A stretch of 5,764 bases of DNA from Myxococcota bacterium (GTDB lineage Bacteria; Myxococcota; Polyangia; GCA-2747355; JAKLHH01): contig JAKLHH010000554.1 in assembly GCA_022710245.1 (NCBI GenBank), positions 1-5,764 on the forward strand, in the 5' to 3' direction. A program made the position numbers and the translations under genes. Shown in pieces: positions 1 through 5,558 of the stretch (positions are counted from its first letter, which is position 1; each line of letters begins with the position of its first letter). Below the pieces are notes generated by a model. It ran no database searches, was not told where the DNA came from, and saw nothing but the letters and a program-made list of their open reading frames with translations.

Positions 1-411
1 GTCGGCATCGGCGACCTCGGCGGCCGCGTCGGCGGCCCCGGCACGGTCGGCACGGGCGGCGCCGTGCAGGAGAAGGTGCCCAAGGCGATCGTGAAGCCGA
101 ACCGCGCCGAGATCGACGGCACCATGAACACCGACGCGGTGGCCCGCACCATCCGCCTCGGCATGGGCGCCATCACCGCCTGCTACCAGCGCGCCCTGAA
201 GCGGAACCCGAAGCTCTCCGGCAAGGTGGTGGTGCGGCTCTCGATCAACACGATGGGCGCGGTCACCCGCGTCGCCATCGACTCCGACTCGATCGGCGAC
301 CAGCAGGTCACCTCCTGCATCCAGGGCTACGCCCAGCGCTGGCGCTTCCCGCCCCCCGAGGGTGGCACCGCCGAGGTCGCGGTCCCGTTCGTGTTCCAGG
401 CCTCCGAGTAG
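1..411 (+). CDS. AgmX/PglI C-terminal (TonB-like) domain protein, 3' part only
   Basis: The reading frame is open from base 1 and ends with TAG at 409-411, so only the last 136 residues are present and the true start lies left of the window. An in-frame GTG at 64 is probably internal, because the preceding Gly-rich stretch is similar to the linker of the next gene. The visible part is a Gly-rich linker (about residues 1-21), an EKVPKA segment, then the compact AgmX/PglI tail domain (about 40-136). The tail carries CYQRALKR, GKVVVRL, CIQGYAQRW and WRFPPPEGG, with two cysteines at fragment residues 61 and 106 that could form a disulfide. In this family the tail is the periplasmic end of envelope-spanning proteins in myxobacteria, such as those of the gliding-motility machinery. 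The missing N-terminus hides any FHA, zinc-ribbon or membrane segment. Family assignment is firm; the specific role is unknown. Confidence 0.88.
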   Translation, partial: VGIGDLGGRVGGPGTVGTGGAVQEKVPKAIVKPNRAEIDGTMNTDAVARTIRLGMGAITACYQRALKRNPKLSGKVVVRLSINTMGAVTRVAIDSDSIGDQQVTSCIQGYAQRWRFPPPEGGTAEVAVPFVFQASE

Positions 412-424
412 CCCTTCCCTTCCT

Positions 425-482
425 CTCTCCGCTCAGAGCTCTTCTCCTCCGTTCTTCCTCTCCGCTCAGAGCTCTTCTCCTC
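425..482. repeat. Pyrimidine-rich tract with a 25-bp direct repeat
   Basis: The same 25 bases occur at 425-449 and 458-482 (period 33, no mismatch), each containing the 8-bp palindrome AGAGCTCT. The plus strand from 412 to about 486 is almost entirely C and T. It lies directly after the stop of the first gene and before the inverted-repeat element. No T-run terminator is seen. It may be replication-slippage sequence; no function can be read from it. Confidence 0.75.
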
Positions 483-494
483 GCCCAGAGCCAA

Positions 495-654
495 GGACGC
501 CGCTCGGCCCACGTGACCTCGGGACCCTCGTCGAGCGCCAGGAGCGTCTGCCTCGCCCCGGCGCGCAGCGCTCGACGAATCCGCCCCGGGCCCTCGTCCT
601 CGCCCGGCGTCCTCCCCTTTGAGGTCCCGAGGTCGCGTGGGCCGAGCGGCGTCC
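495..654. repeat. 160-bp element with 32-bp terminal inverted repeats (MITE-like or palindromic repeat)
   Basis: The left arm at 495-526 is the reverse complement of the right arm at 623-654 over 32 bases with one mismatch (T at 514). The arms begin GGACGCCGCTCGGCCCACG. Between them, 528-538 and 568-578 form a second, perfect 11-bp inverted repeat, so the transcript could fold into a long stem carrying an inner hairpin. No convincing coding frame is inside. No clear target-site duplication flanks the ends (left flank GAGCCAA, right flank AGAACTC). Candidates are a non-autonomous transposable element, a dispersed palindromic repeat, or a structured RNA or transcription stop between the two tail-domain genes. 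The structure is certain; its nature is inference. Confidence 0.6.
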
Positions 655-718
655 AGAACTCCTTCGCCTCCGCGGCGTCCAAGATCTATCCACCACGCAG
701 CATGAGTGAGGTGCCACG

Positions 719-2155
719 ATGCGCATCACCGACAGCGAGCTCGAGAGCGACCTCGACGACACGGACACGAGCTCGGACGCCGACACGGATCATCCCCACA
801 ACGACACCGGTCCGCGCCACCTCCGCCTCGGCCTCGTCTGCTCGGGCCATCTGATCGAGGAGCGGCTCCTCTCCCCGCGCGCTCGCGTCACGATCGGCAC
901 GCACCCCAGCTGCACCCTCGCCATCCCCGCCGCAGCGGGCCTGCCCCGCCGGCTGACCCTCTTCGAGCACCGCCGGGGCCGCCACGAGCTGGTCGCCAGC
1001 GCCGCGCTCGGCGGCCGCGTTGCGCTCGGCGGCCGCCTCCTCGCCCTCGAGGACCTGCACGCCGAGGCCGGCACGGACCTGCGCCTGCCCCTCGACGCGC
1101 AGGCCCGCGGCAAGCTGCAGCTCGGCGAGGTGACGCTCCTCTTCCAGCTGGTGAAGGCGCCTCACGCGCAGCCCAGGCCGCGGCTCCCGCCCTCGGTGCG
1201 GGGCGGCCTCATCTCGCGGCTCGACTGGACGCTCCTCTCCAGCCTCCTCGCGCTGGCTGTCCTGCACGCGGGCTTCCTTGTCTACCTGCGCACCGTCGAG
1301 CAGCCCCGCCACGCCGACCCGGCGATCGCGCCCGAGCTCTCGGACTTCCTGCCCATCCCGAAGCAGCCGCTCGATCTCGGGGCGCTCGCCGCCCTCGGCC
1401 AGCCCGCGACCACGAAGATCGAGAAGCGGACCCCGGCGGCCCCTGCGACGCCGACGAAGCGGCGGGCCTCGAGCGCGAGGACGCCCGCCCCTGCGCCCTG
1501 CGACGCCGCCTGCCGCGCGGCGAAGGCCGCAGCAGAGCGCGCCGCGCTGGTCTCCCGTGTGTCGAGGTACGGCGTGGTCGCGCTCCTCGGTAACAAGGGC
1601 CAGGGCTCCGGGGCCGTTCGTGACCTCCTCCGCTCCGGCTCGCCCGGCGCCGAGGTCGACCGCAGCCTGACCGGTCCGCTCACCACGCAGCAGCGGCGCT
1701 CCGGGCTCCGCGCGCGCGGCGGGAGCGGCCCCGTGAGGGCGGTCACTATCGACGATCTGGCCGACCGCGTGGACGGCCCGCGCGAGGTCAAGACCGGCCG
1801 CGTCGTCGAGGAGAAGCTGCCGAAGGCCTCCGTCCGCACGAGCCCGCCGAAGGTCGGCGGCGGCCTCAAGCCCGCCGACGTGGCCGAGATCGTCCGCCGC
1901 GGCATGCCCGCCGTGACGCTCTGCTACCAGCGCGGGCTCAAGCGTGACCCGCGCCTCGGCGGCAAGATGGTCGTGCGGCTCACCGTGAGCCCGCTCGGCT
2001 CGGTGAGCTCGGTGGACTTCGACGTCGACGGCCTCGGCGAGGAGAAGGTCACCGCCTGCATCCAGAGCTACGCGAAGCACTGGCGCTTCCCGGCGCCCGA
2101 GGGCGGCGCCGCGGAGGTCGAGGTCCCCGTGCTCTTCAAGGCCGCGACCGAGTAG
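719..2155 (+). CDS. FHA-like / single-TM / AgmX-PglI tail transducer protein
   Basis: A 478-residue protein, probably an inner-membrane protein with a cytoplasmic N-terminus and a periplasmic C-terminus. In order: an Asp/Ser/Thr-rich acidic tail (1-30); a degenerate FHA-like beta-rich domain (about 36-145, with VTIGTHPSC and a repeated ALGGR); a membrane helix (about 170-190); a Pro/Ala/Lys-rich linker with a CDAAC motif (about 195-275); and the AgmX/PglI tail (about 380-478) with CYQRGLKR, CIQSYAKHW and FPAPEGG. The tail cysteines are residues 402 and 447. The ATG at 719 is supported by GAGG at 708-711, seven bases upstream. The protein resembles the upstream gene from a DLADRVDGP-like linker to the end, so the two are tandem paralogues. 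FHA plus membrane helix plus TonB-like tail recalls the gliding-motility transducers of Myxococcus, but the domain is widespread in Myxococcota and motility is not shown. It may be co-transcribed with the upstream gene despite the 307-bp gap. Confidence 0.92.
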   Translation: MRITDSELESDLDDTDTSSDADTDHPHNDTGPRHLRLGLVCSGHLIEERLLSPRARVTIGTHPSCTLAIPAAAGLPRRLTLFEHRRGRHELVASAALGGRVALGGRLLALEDLHAEAGTDLRLPLDAQARGKLQLGEVTLLFQLVKAPHAQPRPRLPPSVRGGLISRLDWTLLSSLLALAVLHAGFLVYLRTVEQPRHADPAIAPELSDFLPIPKQPLDLGALAALGQPATTKIEKRTPAAPATPTKRRASSARTPAPAPCDAACRAAKAAAERAALVSRVSRYGVVALLGNKGQGSGAVRDLLRSGSPGAEVDRSLTGPLTTQQRRSGLRARGGSGPVRAVTIDDLADRVDGPREVKTGRVVEEKLPKASVRTSPPKVGGGLKPADVAEIVRRGMPAVTLCYQRGLKRDPRLGGKMVVRLTVSPLGSVSSVDFDVDGLGEEKVTACIQSYAKHWRFPAPEGGAAEVEVPVLFKAATE

Positions 2156-2175
2156 CTGCTCGCGCTCCTGCTCGC

Positions 2176-2188
2176 ACCGCCTCGCGGT
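2176..2188. terminator. Weak hairpin between convergent genes
   Basis: ACCGC-CTC-GCGGT forms a perfect 5-bp stem with a 3-base loop in the 45-bp space between the convergent stop codons at 2155 and 2201. It is followed by TCTTC on the plus strand but has no long T-run. The position suits a bidirectional terminator, yet so short a stem is expected by chance in DNA this GC-rich. Confidence 0.2.
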
Positions 2189-2200
2189 CTTCACGCCGCC

Positions 2201-3430
2201 TCACCTCCCCTCCTCGGGCGCGGCCCCGATCGTCGACGGCGGCCCTCCCCTCCTCGCGAGGTGCGCCTCGAGGAAGCTGAGGAACGAGGTGATCTCGACT
2301 CGCCTCCGGAAGCGGAAGACCGGCGCGTCGCCAGGCAGCTCGCTGCCCTGCTCGCCGACCGCGCGCTCCTCGTCGAGGCAGATCAGCCAGCCCCGGGCCT
2401 CGGGCCGTCGAAGCAGCGCGAGCTTGGCCGCGAGGTAGGCCGGCGTCCAGAAGCCGACCAGCTCCACGGGCACGCGCAGCCCGCGCTCCTCGTCGACGAG
2501 CGTGAAGTCGGGGCAGAGGATCTGCGCGCCGACCTGCACCGGGTCCGCCTCGCGCAGCACCTGCCAGCGCGGCGCTGCCCGACGGAGGTCGCGGCAGAAG
2601 CGCTCCTCGAGGGCGCTGTCGAAGCGGCGCACCGGCAGGTGCGTCGTGCCGATCGGATCGCGGCAGCTCGCGCGCCACTGCCGCCGCTCGCCGCGGAGCC
2701 GACAGCTCGCCTCGAGCTCCCAGCCCGGCGCGCGCACGAGCGCGGGGAGCCAGGTGGCCATCGCCTGTCCGTACTTGGTCGTGTGGTGAAAGAGCGAGAG
2801 CGGCCCCGAGAGGTGGAGGACCACGCCCGCGCCGAGCGGGTCGCGGGTCACCAGGCAGAGGAGCCCGTGGAGGCGCGCGTAGCGGACCACGGCGCGCGCG
2901 CTCCCCTGCACGCGCACCCGCACCACCTCGCTCCGCCGCAGCAGCCCCTGCGCGAGGCAGAGGTTGTAGCGCTCGATCAGCGCCGGCGCGGAGAGCCGCT
3001 CGGAGGCCTCGCGGAGCCGCCGCTCCTCGGGGAGGTCGGCGTAGAGGTCGCGGACCAGCGCGCCCGCCTCGACGCCCAGCTCGCGCGCGACCTCGACGAT
3101 CAGCTCCTCGCGAGGTCGCGGGGCTGGCTCCGCGGCGCGCAGGAAGAGCGCCCGGCGGAGCTCACGCGGGTCGCGGCAGGCGTGCACCTCGAAGCCGTGC
3201 AGGCCGAGGAGCAGCCGCCCCAGCGCCCGCCACGCCACCAGCCGCTCGCCGAGGTGCGGCGGCCTGGCGAGGCGGCCCCGCACCTCGTCCGCGGGCGCAC
3301 CCACGCTGGCGCGCACCTCGTCGAGCGCGTGCTCGACCCAGAGGTGGTCGCGGGTGGTCAGGTAGCGCGGCACCACCCAGCCAGCCGGCTGCAGCTCCAG
3401 ATCGAGGAGCGCCTCGGAGAGCAGCGTCAT
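2201..3430 (-). CDS. bax1: DUF790 / Bax1 family nuclease, partner of XPB helicase
   Basis: A 409-residue protein with the features of the DUF790 (Bax1) family. The N-terminus LLSEALLDLEL followed by VVPRYL matches the family's usual opening. The middle region has RYNLCLAQGLL (154-164) and SGPLSLFHHTTKYG (208-221). The C-terminal PD-(D/E)XK-like nuclease core has ALEERF (273-278), CPDF with Asp308, VELVGFW with Glu323, and Lys336 in AYLAAK. The putative metal-binding and catalytic residues are therefore all present. In archaea Bax1 binds XPB and cuts DNA near the junction the helicase opens; the XPB-type gene just upstream on the same strand supports the same partnership here. The chosen ATG has AGGAG eight bases upstream and gives the usual family N-terminus. 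The start lies inside a 65-bp tandem duplication, and the ATG overlaps the stop of an upstream small frame (ATGA). A second ATG with its own ribosome-binding site at 3495 is out of frame. Confidence 0.9.
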   Translation of the reverse strand: MTLLSEALLDLELQPAGWVVPRYLTTRDHLWVEHALDEVRASVGAPADEVRGRLARPPHLGERLVAWRALGRLLLGLHGFEVHACRDPRELRRALFLRAAEPAPRPREELIVEVARELGVEAGALVRDLYADLPEERRLREASERLSAPALIERYNLCLAQGLLRRSEVVRVRVQGSARAVVRYARLHGLLCLVTRDPLGAGVVLHLSGPLSLFHHTTKYGQAMATWLPALVRAPGWELEASCRLRGERRQWRASCRDPIGTTHLPVRRFDSALEERFCRDLRRAAPRWQVLREADPVQVGAQILCPDFTLVDEERGLRVPVELVGFWTPAYLAAKLALLRRPEARGWLICLDEERAVGEQGSELPGDAPVFRFRRRVEITSFLSFLEAHLARRGGPPSTIGAAPEEGR

Positions 3431-3520
3431 GACGTGGGCTCCTGCGCGCGCGGCCGCAGCTCCAGATCGAGGAGCGCCTCGGAGAGCAGCGTCATGACGT
3501 GGCCTCCTGCGCGCGCGGCT
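3391..3520. repeat. 65-bp tandem duplication spanning the Bax1 start
   Basis: Bases 3391-3455 and 3456-3520 are adjacent copies with two mismatches (3438/3503 and 3455/3520); similarity continues about 4 bases left of each copy after one more mismatch. Each copy carries, on the minus strand, a Shine-Dalgarno sequence, ATG and 13 codons (MTLLSEALLDLEL). The proximal copy (ATG at 3430) opens Bax1. The distal copy (ATG at 3495) runs 22 codons and ends with TGA at 3427-3429, on top of the real start. High identity suggests a recent event. Confidence 0.93.
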
Positions 3521-3600
3521 GGCTCACCGGCCTGCCGAGGGGGTGGGTTGTCGTCGGCTTCGCCGTGGACCAGCCACGGCGTCGTGGGTGGCAGCGTCAT
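3427..3600 (-). CDS. Possible 57-residue leader ORF, ATGA-coupled to Bax1
   Basis: ATG at 3600 is preceded by GGAG at an eight-base spacing and opens a 57-codon frame (MTLPPTTPWLVHGEADD at the start) that reads in frame through the distal duplication copy. It ends at TGA 3427-3429, overlapping the Bax1 ATG. Its own start overlaps the stop of the small ORF at 3597 in the same ATGA fashion. The first 35 codons have roughly 80% GC3, lower than the main genes, and no known domain is visible. If one 65-bp copy is removed, this frame becomes a 35-residue N-terminal extension of Bax1, so it may be either a real coupled leader peptide or the stranded front end of an older, longer Bax1. An internal start at 3495 would give a 22-residue version with a stronger AGGAGG site. 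Confidence 0.3.
   Translation of the reverse strand: MTLPPTTPWLVHGEADDNPPPRQAGEPAARAGGHVMTLLSEALLDLELRPRAQEPTS
3439..3443 (-). promoter_or_regulatory. Ribosome-binding site deciding the Bax1 start
   Basis: AGGAG on the minus strand sits eight bases before the ATG at 3430. The duplicated copy at 3503-3508 reads AGGAGG, seven bases before the ATG at 3495. One of the two copy mismatches (3438/3503) is what makes the distal site the better match to the 16S rRNA end, so the out-of-frame start may compete with or feed ribosomes to the real one. Confidence 0.6.
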
Positions 3601-3716
3601 CGCGACCGCTCCCGGCGCGGCGACGCGCCAAACCCATCGAGCAGCGCCAGCCAGGCGGCGCCCGCGACCTCCGCCGCGGCGGCGAGCCAGGCAAGGAAGC
3701 GGACGCCGCTCCCCAC
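3597..3716 (-). CDS. Possible small hydrophobic protein between helicase and nuclease
   Basis: The frame runs open from an ATG at 3788, inside the end of the helicase gene, to TGA at 3597-3599. A GTG at 3716, after the helicase stop, would give 39 residues; the ATG at 3788 would give 63. The core (FLAWLAAAAEVAGAAWLALL) is one hydrophobic helix of about 20 residues with a single Glu, followed by a basic tail rich in Arg. That resembles a single-pass membrane or amphipathic peptide, but Ala/Leu-rich frames arise easily in GC-rich DNA. The stop overlaps the ATG at 3600 as ATGA, which would suit an operon linking helicase, this ORF, the 57-residue ORF and Bax1. No good ribosome-binding site precedes the GTG. 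No family is recognised. Confidence 0.28.
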   Translation of the reverse strand: MGSGVRFLAWLAAAAEVAGAAWLALLDGFGASPRRERSR

Positions 3717-3753
3717 CGGGCCTGCCGCGGAGCGAGGCCGCGGGCGCCGCGCC

Positions 3754-5340
3754 TCAGGCAGCCAGGGATCTCTGCCTGCGCCTGGCATGCTCCACCTCGA
3801 AGGTGCCGCTGACGACGACGTCGTAGACCACCGCGCGCTTGCCCGGCGCCGCGCGCAGCAGGCGCCCGACTCGCTGCACGTGCTCGCGCGTACCGAGGTG
3901 CCCGCCGAGGATGATCCCGATTCGCGCCTCGGGCAGATCGACCCCCTCGTTGAGCACCCGCGCCGAGACCACCGCCCGCAGCGTGCCCTCGCGCAGCCGG
4001 GCCAGGATCGCCTCGCGCTCGGCGCGCCCGATGTCGCAGGTGATGGCGGGGATGAGGAGCCGCCGCGAGAGCGCGTAGGCCGCGGTGTTCTCGGCGGTGA
4101 AGATGAGCACGCGCTCGTCGCGATGATGGCCGAGGAGCTCCTCGGCGAGCTCGAGCTTTCCCTTCGCCATCGCGACCACCCGCCGCGCCTCGTGGAAGGC
4201 GGCGAGCGCGCGGCGCCCCTCGCTCGACGCGGAGGCCGCCCGCACGAACTCGCTCCAGGTGACGCCCTGCCCCCCGCGCCGGAAGCGCGCGTAGGCCTCC
4301 TGGAAGAGAGCGTGGGCGTGGCGGTAGGCGTCGCGCTCCTCGGCGCCGAGGCAGACCGCGAGCCGCAGGCAGTCGAAGGGCGCGAGGTAGCCGCCGGAGA
4401 GCTGCGCGATGCTGTAGTGGCAGACGACTGGCCCGACGAGCCGCTGGAGCTGCGCCATCGTCGCGTCGCGCCCGGAGGAGAAGGGCAACCCCTGGTTGGG
4501 CAGCGTGGCGGTGAGGCCGAGCCGCGCCGGGGCGGTGCTCATCTCCAGGGCCTCGGCCCGGACGCCGCTACCGAAGTGGTGGACCTCGTCGACGATCAGC
4601 AGCCCGAAGCGATCGCCGAAGCTGTCGAGCTGCCGGAACGCGCTCTCGAAGGTCGCGACGGTGACCGGCTCGACGCGGCGCTCCCCGTCGCCGAGGACGC
4701 CGATCGGCCCGTCGTAGACCTCGCGCAGCCGCGCCTGCCACTGCGCGAGGAGCACGCGGGTCGGCACGAGGATCAAGGTGGGCACGCCGAGGGCGGCCAT
4801 CGCCGCGAGCCCGACGTGGGTCTTGCCCGCGCCGGTCGGCAGCACCACCACGCCGCGGTGACCGGCGACGCGCCAGGCCGCGAGCGCGTCGGCCTGGTAG
4901 GCACGGAGCGCGGGCAGGCGGGAGGCGACGCGCGGCGACGCGCGTGGCACCGCGTCGATGCAGGGGACGCGGAGCGCGGCGAGCGCCGCGACGAGCTGCG
5001 CGTGGCGGCAGGCCGGCGCGCGGAACGCGGCGACGCGCGGGTCCCAGCGGAGCTCGGGCACCTCGGTGACGCCGCTCGCCGCGGCCCGCTCGCGCTCGAG
5101 GCCGCGGAGGAGGATCGTGCCGCGATCGAACTCGAGGCGGATCATCGGCGGTGGGCCCGGCGGTGGGCCCGACACCGGCCCCGACGTGGACGCTGGCGCC
5201 GAGGCTGAAGACGGGCCCGCCCCATCGCTCCTCGCCGGGTCGCGTCCGTCACTCCTCGTCGGATCGCGCGCCGGGCGGCTCCGCTCCTCGGACTCTCCTT
5301 GCAGCTCGATCAGACACGTGGGCTTCTCGGGTGAGGTCAT
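3754..5340 (-). CDS. xpb: XPB-type superfamily 2 DNA helicase
   Basis: A 528-residue ATP-dependent DNA helicase, probably the motor of an XPB-Bax1 repair complex. After a disordered Pro/Ser/Asp-rich tail (1-65) comes an XPB-like damage-recognition region (MIRLEFDRGTILLRG at 66, WDPRVAAFRAPA near 99-110). Next is helicase domain 1 with Walker A PTGAGKT (168-174), LVPTRVLLAQW (191-201), DEVH (251-254) and TAT (277-279), then a thumb-like insertion (about 331-393). Domain 2 has ARVLNEGVDLPEA (460-472) and QRVGRLLR (489-496). The ATG at 5340 was chosen because GGAG lies six bases upstream. An ATG at 5145 would give 463 residues, close to archaeal XPB length, but has no ribosome-binding site. The frame stays open to a GTG at 5571, but that part is Arg-rich and unlike protein sequence of this family. 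The segment after TAT, where XPB proteins carry the RED motif, is unusual. Bax1 follows 323 bp downstream on the same strand. Confidence 0.92.
   Translation of the reverse strand: MTSPEKPTCLIELQGESEERSRPARDPTRSDGRDPARSDGAGPSSASAPASTSGPVSGPPPGPPPMIRLEFDRGTILLRGLERERAAASGVTEVPELRWDPRVAAFRAPACRHAQLVAALAALRVPCIDAVPRASPRVASRLPALRAYQADALAAWRVAGHRGVVVLPTGAGKTHVGLAAMAALGVPTLILVPTRVLLAQWQARLREVYDGPIGVLGDGERRVEPVTVATFESAFRQLDSFGDRFGLLIVDEVHHFGSGVRAEALEMSTAPARLGLTATLPNQGLPFSSGRDATMAQLQRLVGPVVCHYSIAQLSGGYLAPFDCLRLAVCLGAEERDAYRHAHALFQEAYARFRRGGQGVTWSEFVRAASASSEGRRALAAFHEARRVVAMAKGKLELAEELLGHHRDERVLIFTAENTAAYALSRRLLIPAITCDIGRAEREAILARLREGTLRAVVSARVLNEGVDLPEARIGIILGGHLGTREHVQRVGRLLRAAPGKRAVVYDVVVSGTFEVEHARRRQRSLAA
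5147..5170. repeat. Two perfect 12-bp tandem repeats in the helicase N-terminal tail
   Basis: GGCGGTGGGCCC occurs at 5147-5158 and again at 5159-5170, encoding GPPPGPPP on the minus strand just before the internal methionine at 5145. It is a short coding slippage repeat in the disordered tail. Confidence 0.8.
5221..5268 (-). repeat. Two imperfect 24-bp repeats encoding RDP(T/A)RSDG
   Basis: The helicase tail contains RDPTRSDG followed directly by RDPARSDG (residues 25-40 from the start at 5340). The nucleotide copies differ at a few positions, so either the protein repeat is maintained or the duplication is old. The repeat is charged and likely unstructured. Confidence 0.7.
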
Positions 5341-5346
5341 CGGCCG

Positions 5347-5350
5347 CTCC
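5347..5350 (-). promoter_or_regulatory. Ribosome-binding site supporting the helicase start at 5340
   Basis: GGAG on the minus strand is separated from the ATG by six bases. The other candidate starts (ATG at 5358, ATG at 5145, GTG at 5571) have no comparable site, which is the main reason for choosing the 528-residue form. Confidence 0.5.
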
Positions 5351-5541
5351 GTTCGCATCGCACGGACCGGAGCTGCACCTCGCGTGCCTGACCTGGCGCT
5401 CAGCGGTGTCGCGGGCTTCGCGCCACGGCGCGGGCGGGAGCGTGCGGTGCGCCGGACGTGCCGGACCGAGATCCGGACGCGGCTTCCTCGCGACGTGGAC
5501 GCTCTCGTCAGGGTTGCTTCGCGTCGAGCAGCGGCGCCAGA

Positions 5542-5558
5542 CTGCTCGAGTCGAGCAG
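5542..5558. promoter_or_regulatory. Perfect 17-nt palindrome, candidate operator
   Basis: CTGCTCGA and TCGAGCAG flank a single G, an exact inverted repeat too tight to be a hairpin but typical of a site for a dimeric regulator. Another copy of the half-site TCGAGCAG lies at 5524-5531. The palindrome sits 21 bases before the lipoprotein ATG and close to a possible extended -10 (TGTACACT at 5565-5572), in the 239-bp region shared with the divergent helicase gene. No matching regulator is in the window, and it does not match the LexA boxes I know. Confidence 0.4.

Noticed and set aside
308..682. 124-residue minus-strand frame over the first intergenic region
   Set aside because: It is built from the direct and inverted repeats and from the antisense of the first gene; Arg-rich with no domain.
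662..690. Possible sigma70-like promoter (CTTCGC, 17 bases, TCTATC) before the gene at 719
   Set aside because: Both hexamers match the consensus poorly, and myxobacterial promoters cannot be judged reliably by eye.
686..2194. Long 502-residue frame on the minus strand opposite the FHA-like gene
   Set aside because: It mirrors a high-GC3 gene, as antisense frames do here, and its product is Arg/Ala/Glu-rich with no domain. The plus-strand gene has recognisable motifs and a ribosome-binding site.
2261..3826. 521-residue plus-strand frame opposite Bax1
   Set aside because: It runs antisense through Bax1 and the gap without any recognisable motif; composition is typical of a shadow frame.
3499..5208. 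569-residue plus-strand frame opposite the helicase
   Set aside because: It is low-complexity Arg/Ala/Glu/Asp sequence antisense to clear helicase motifs; a shadow of the real gene.
5452..5478. Three CCGGAC copies at 5452, 5461 and 5473
   Set aside because: A 6-bp GC-only word with irregular spacing is expected often in this composition; not enough for an iteron or operator call.
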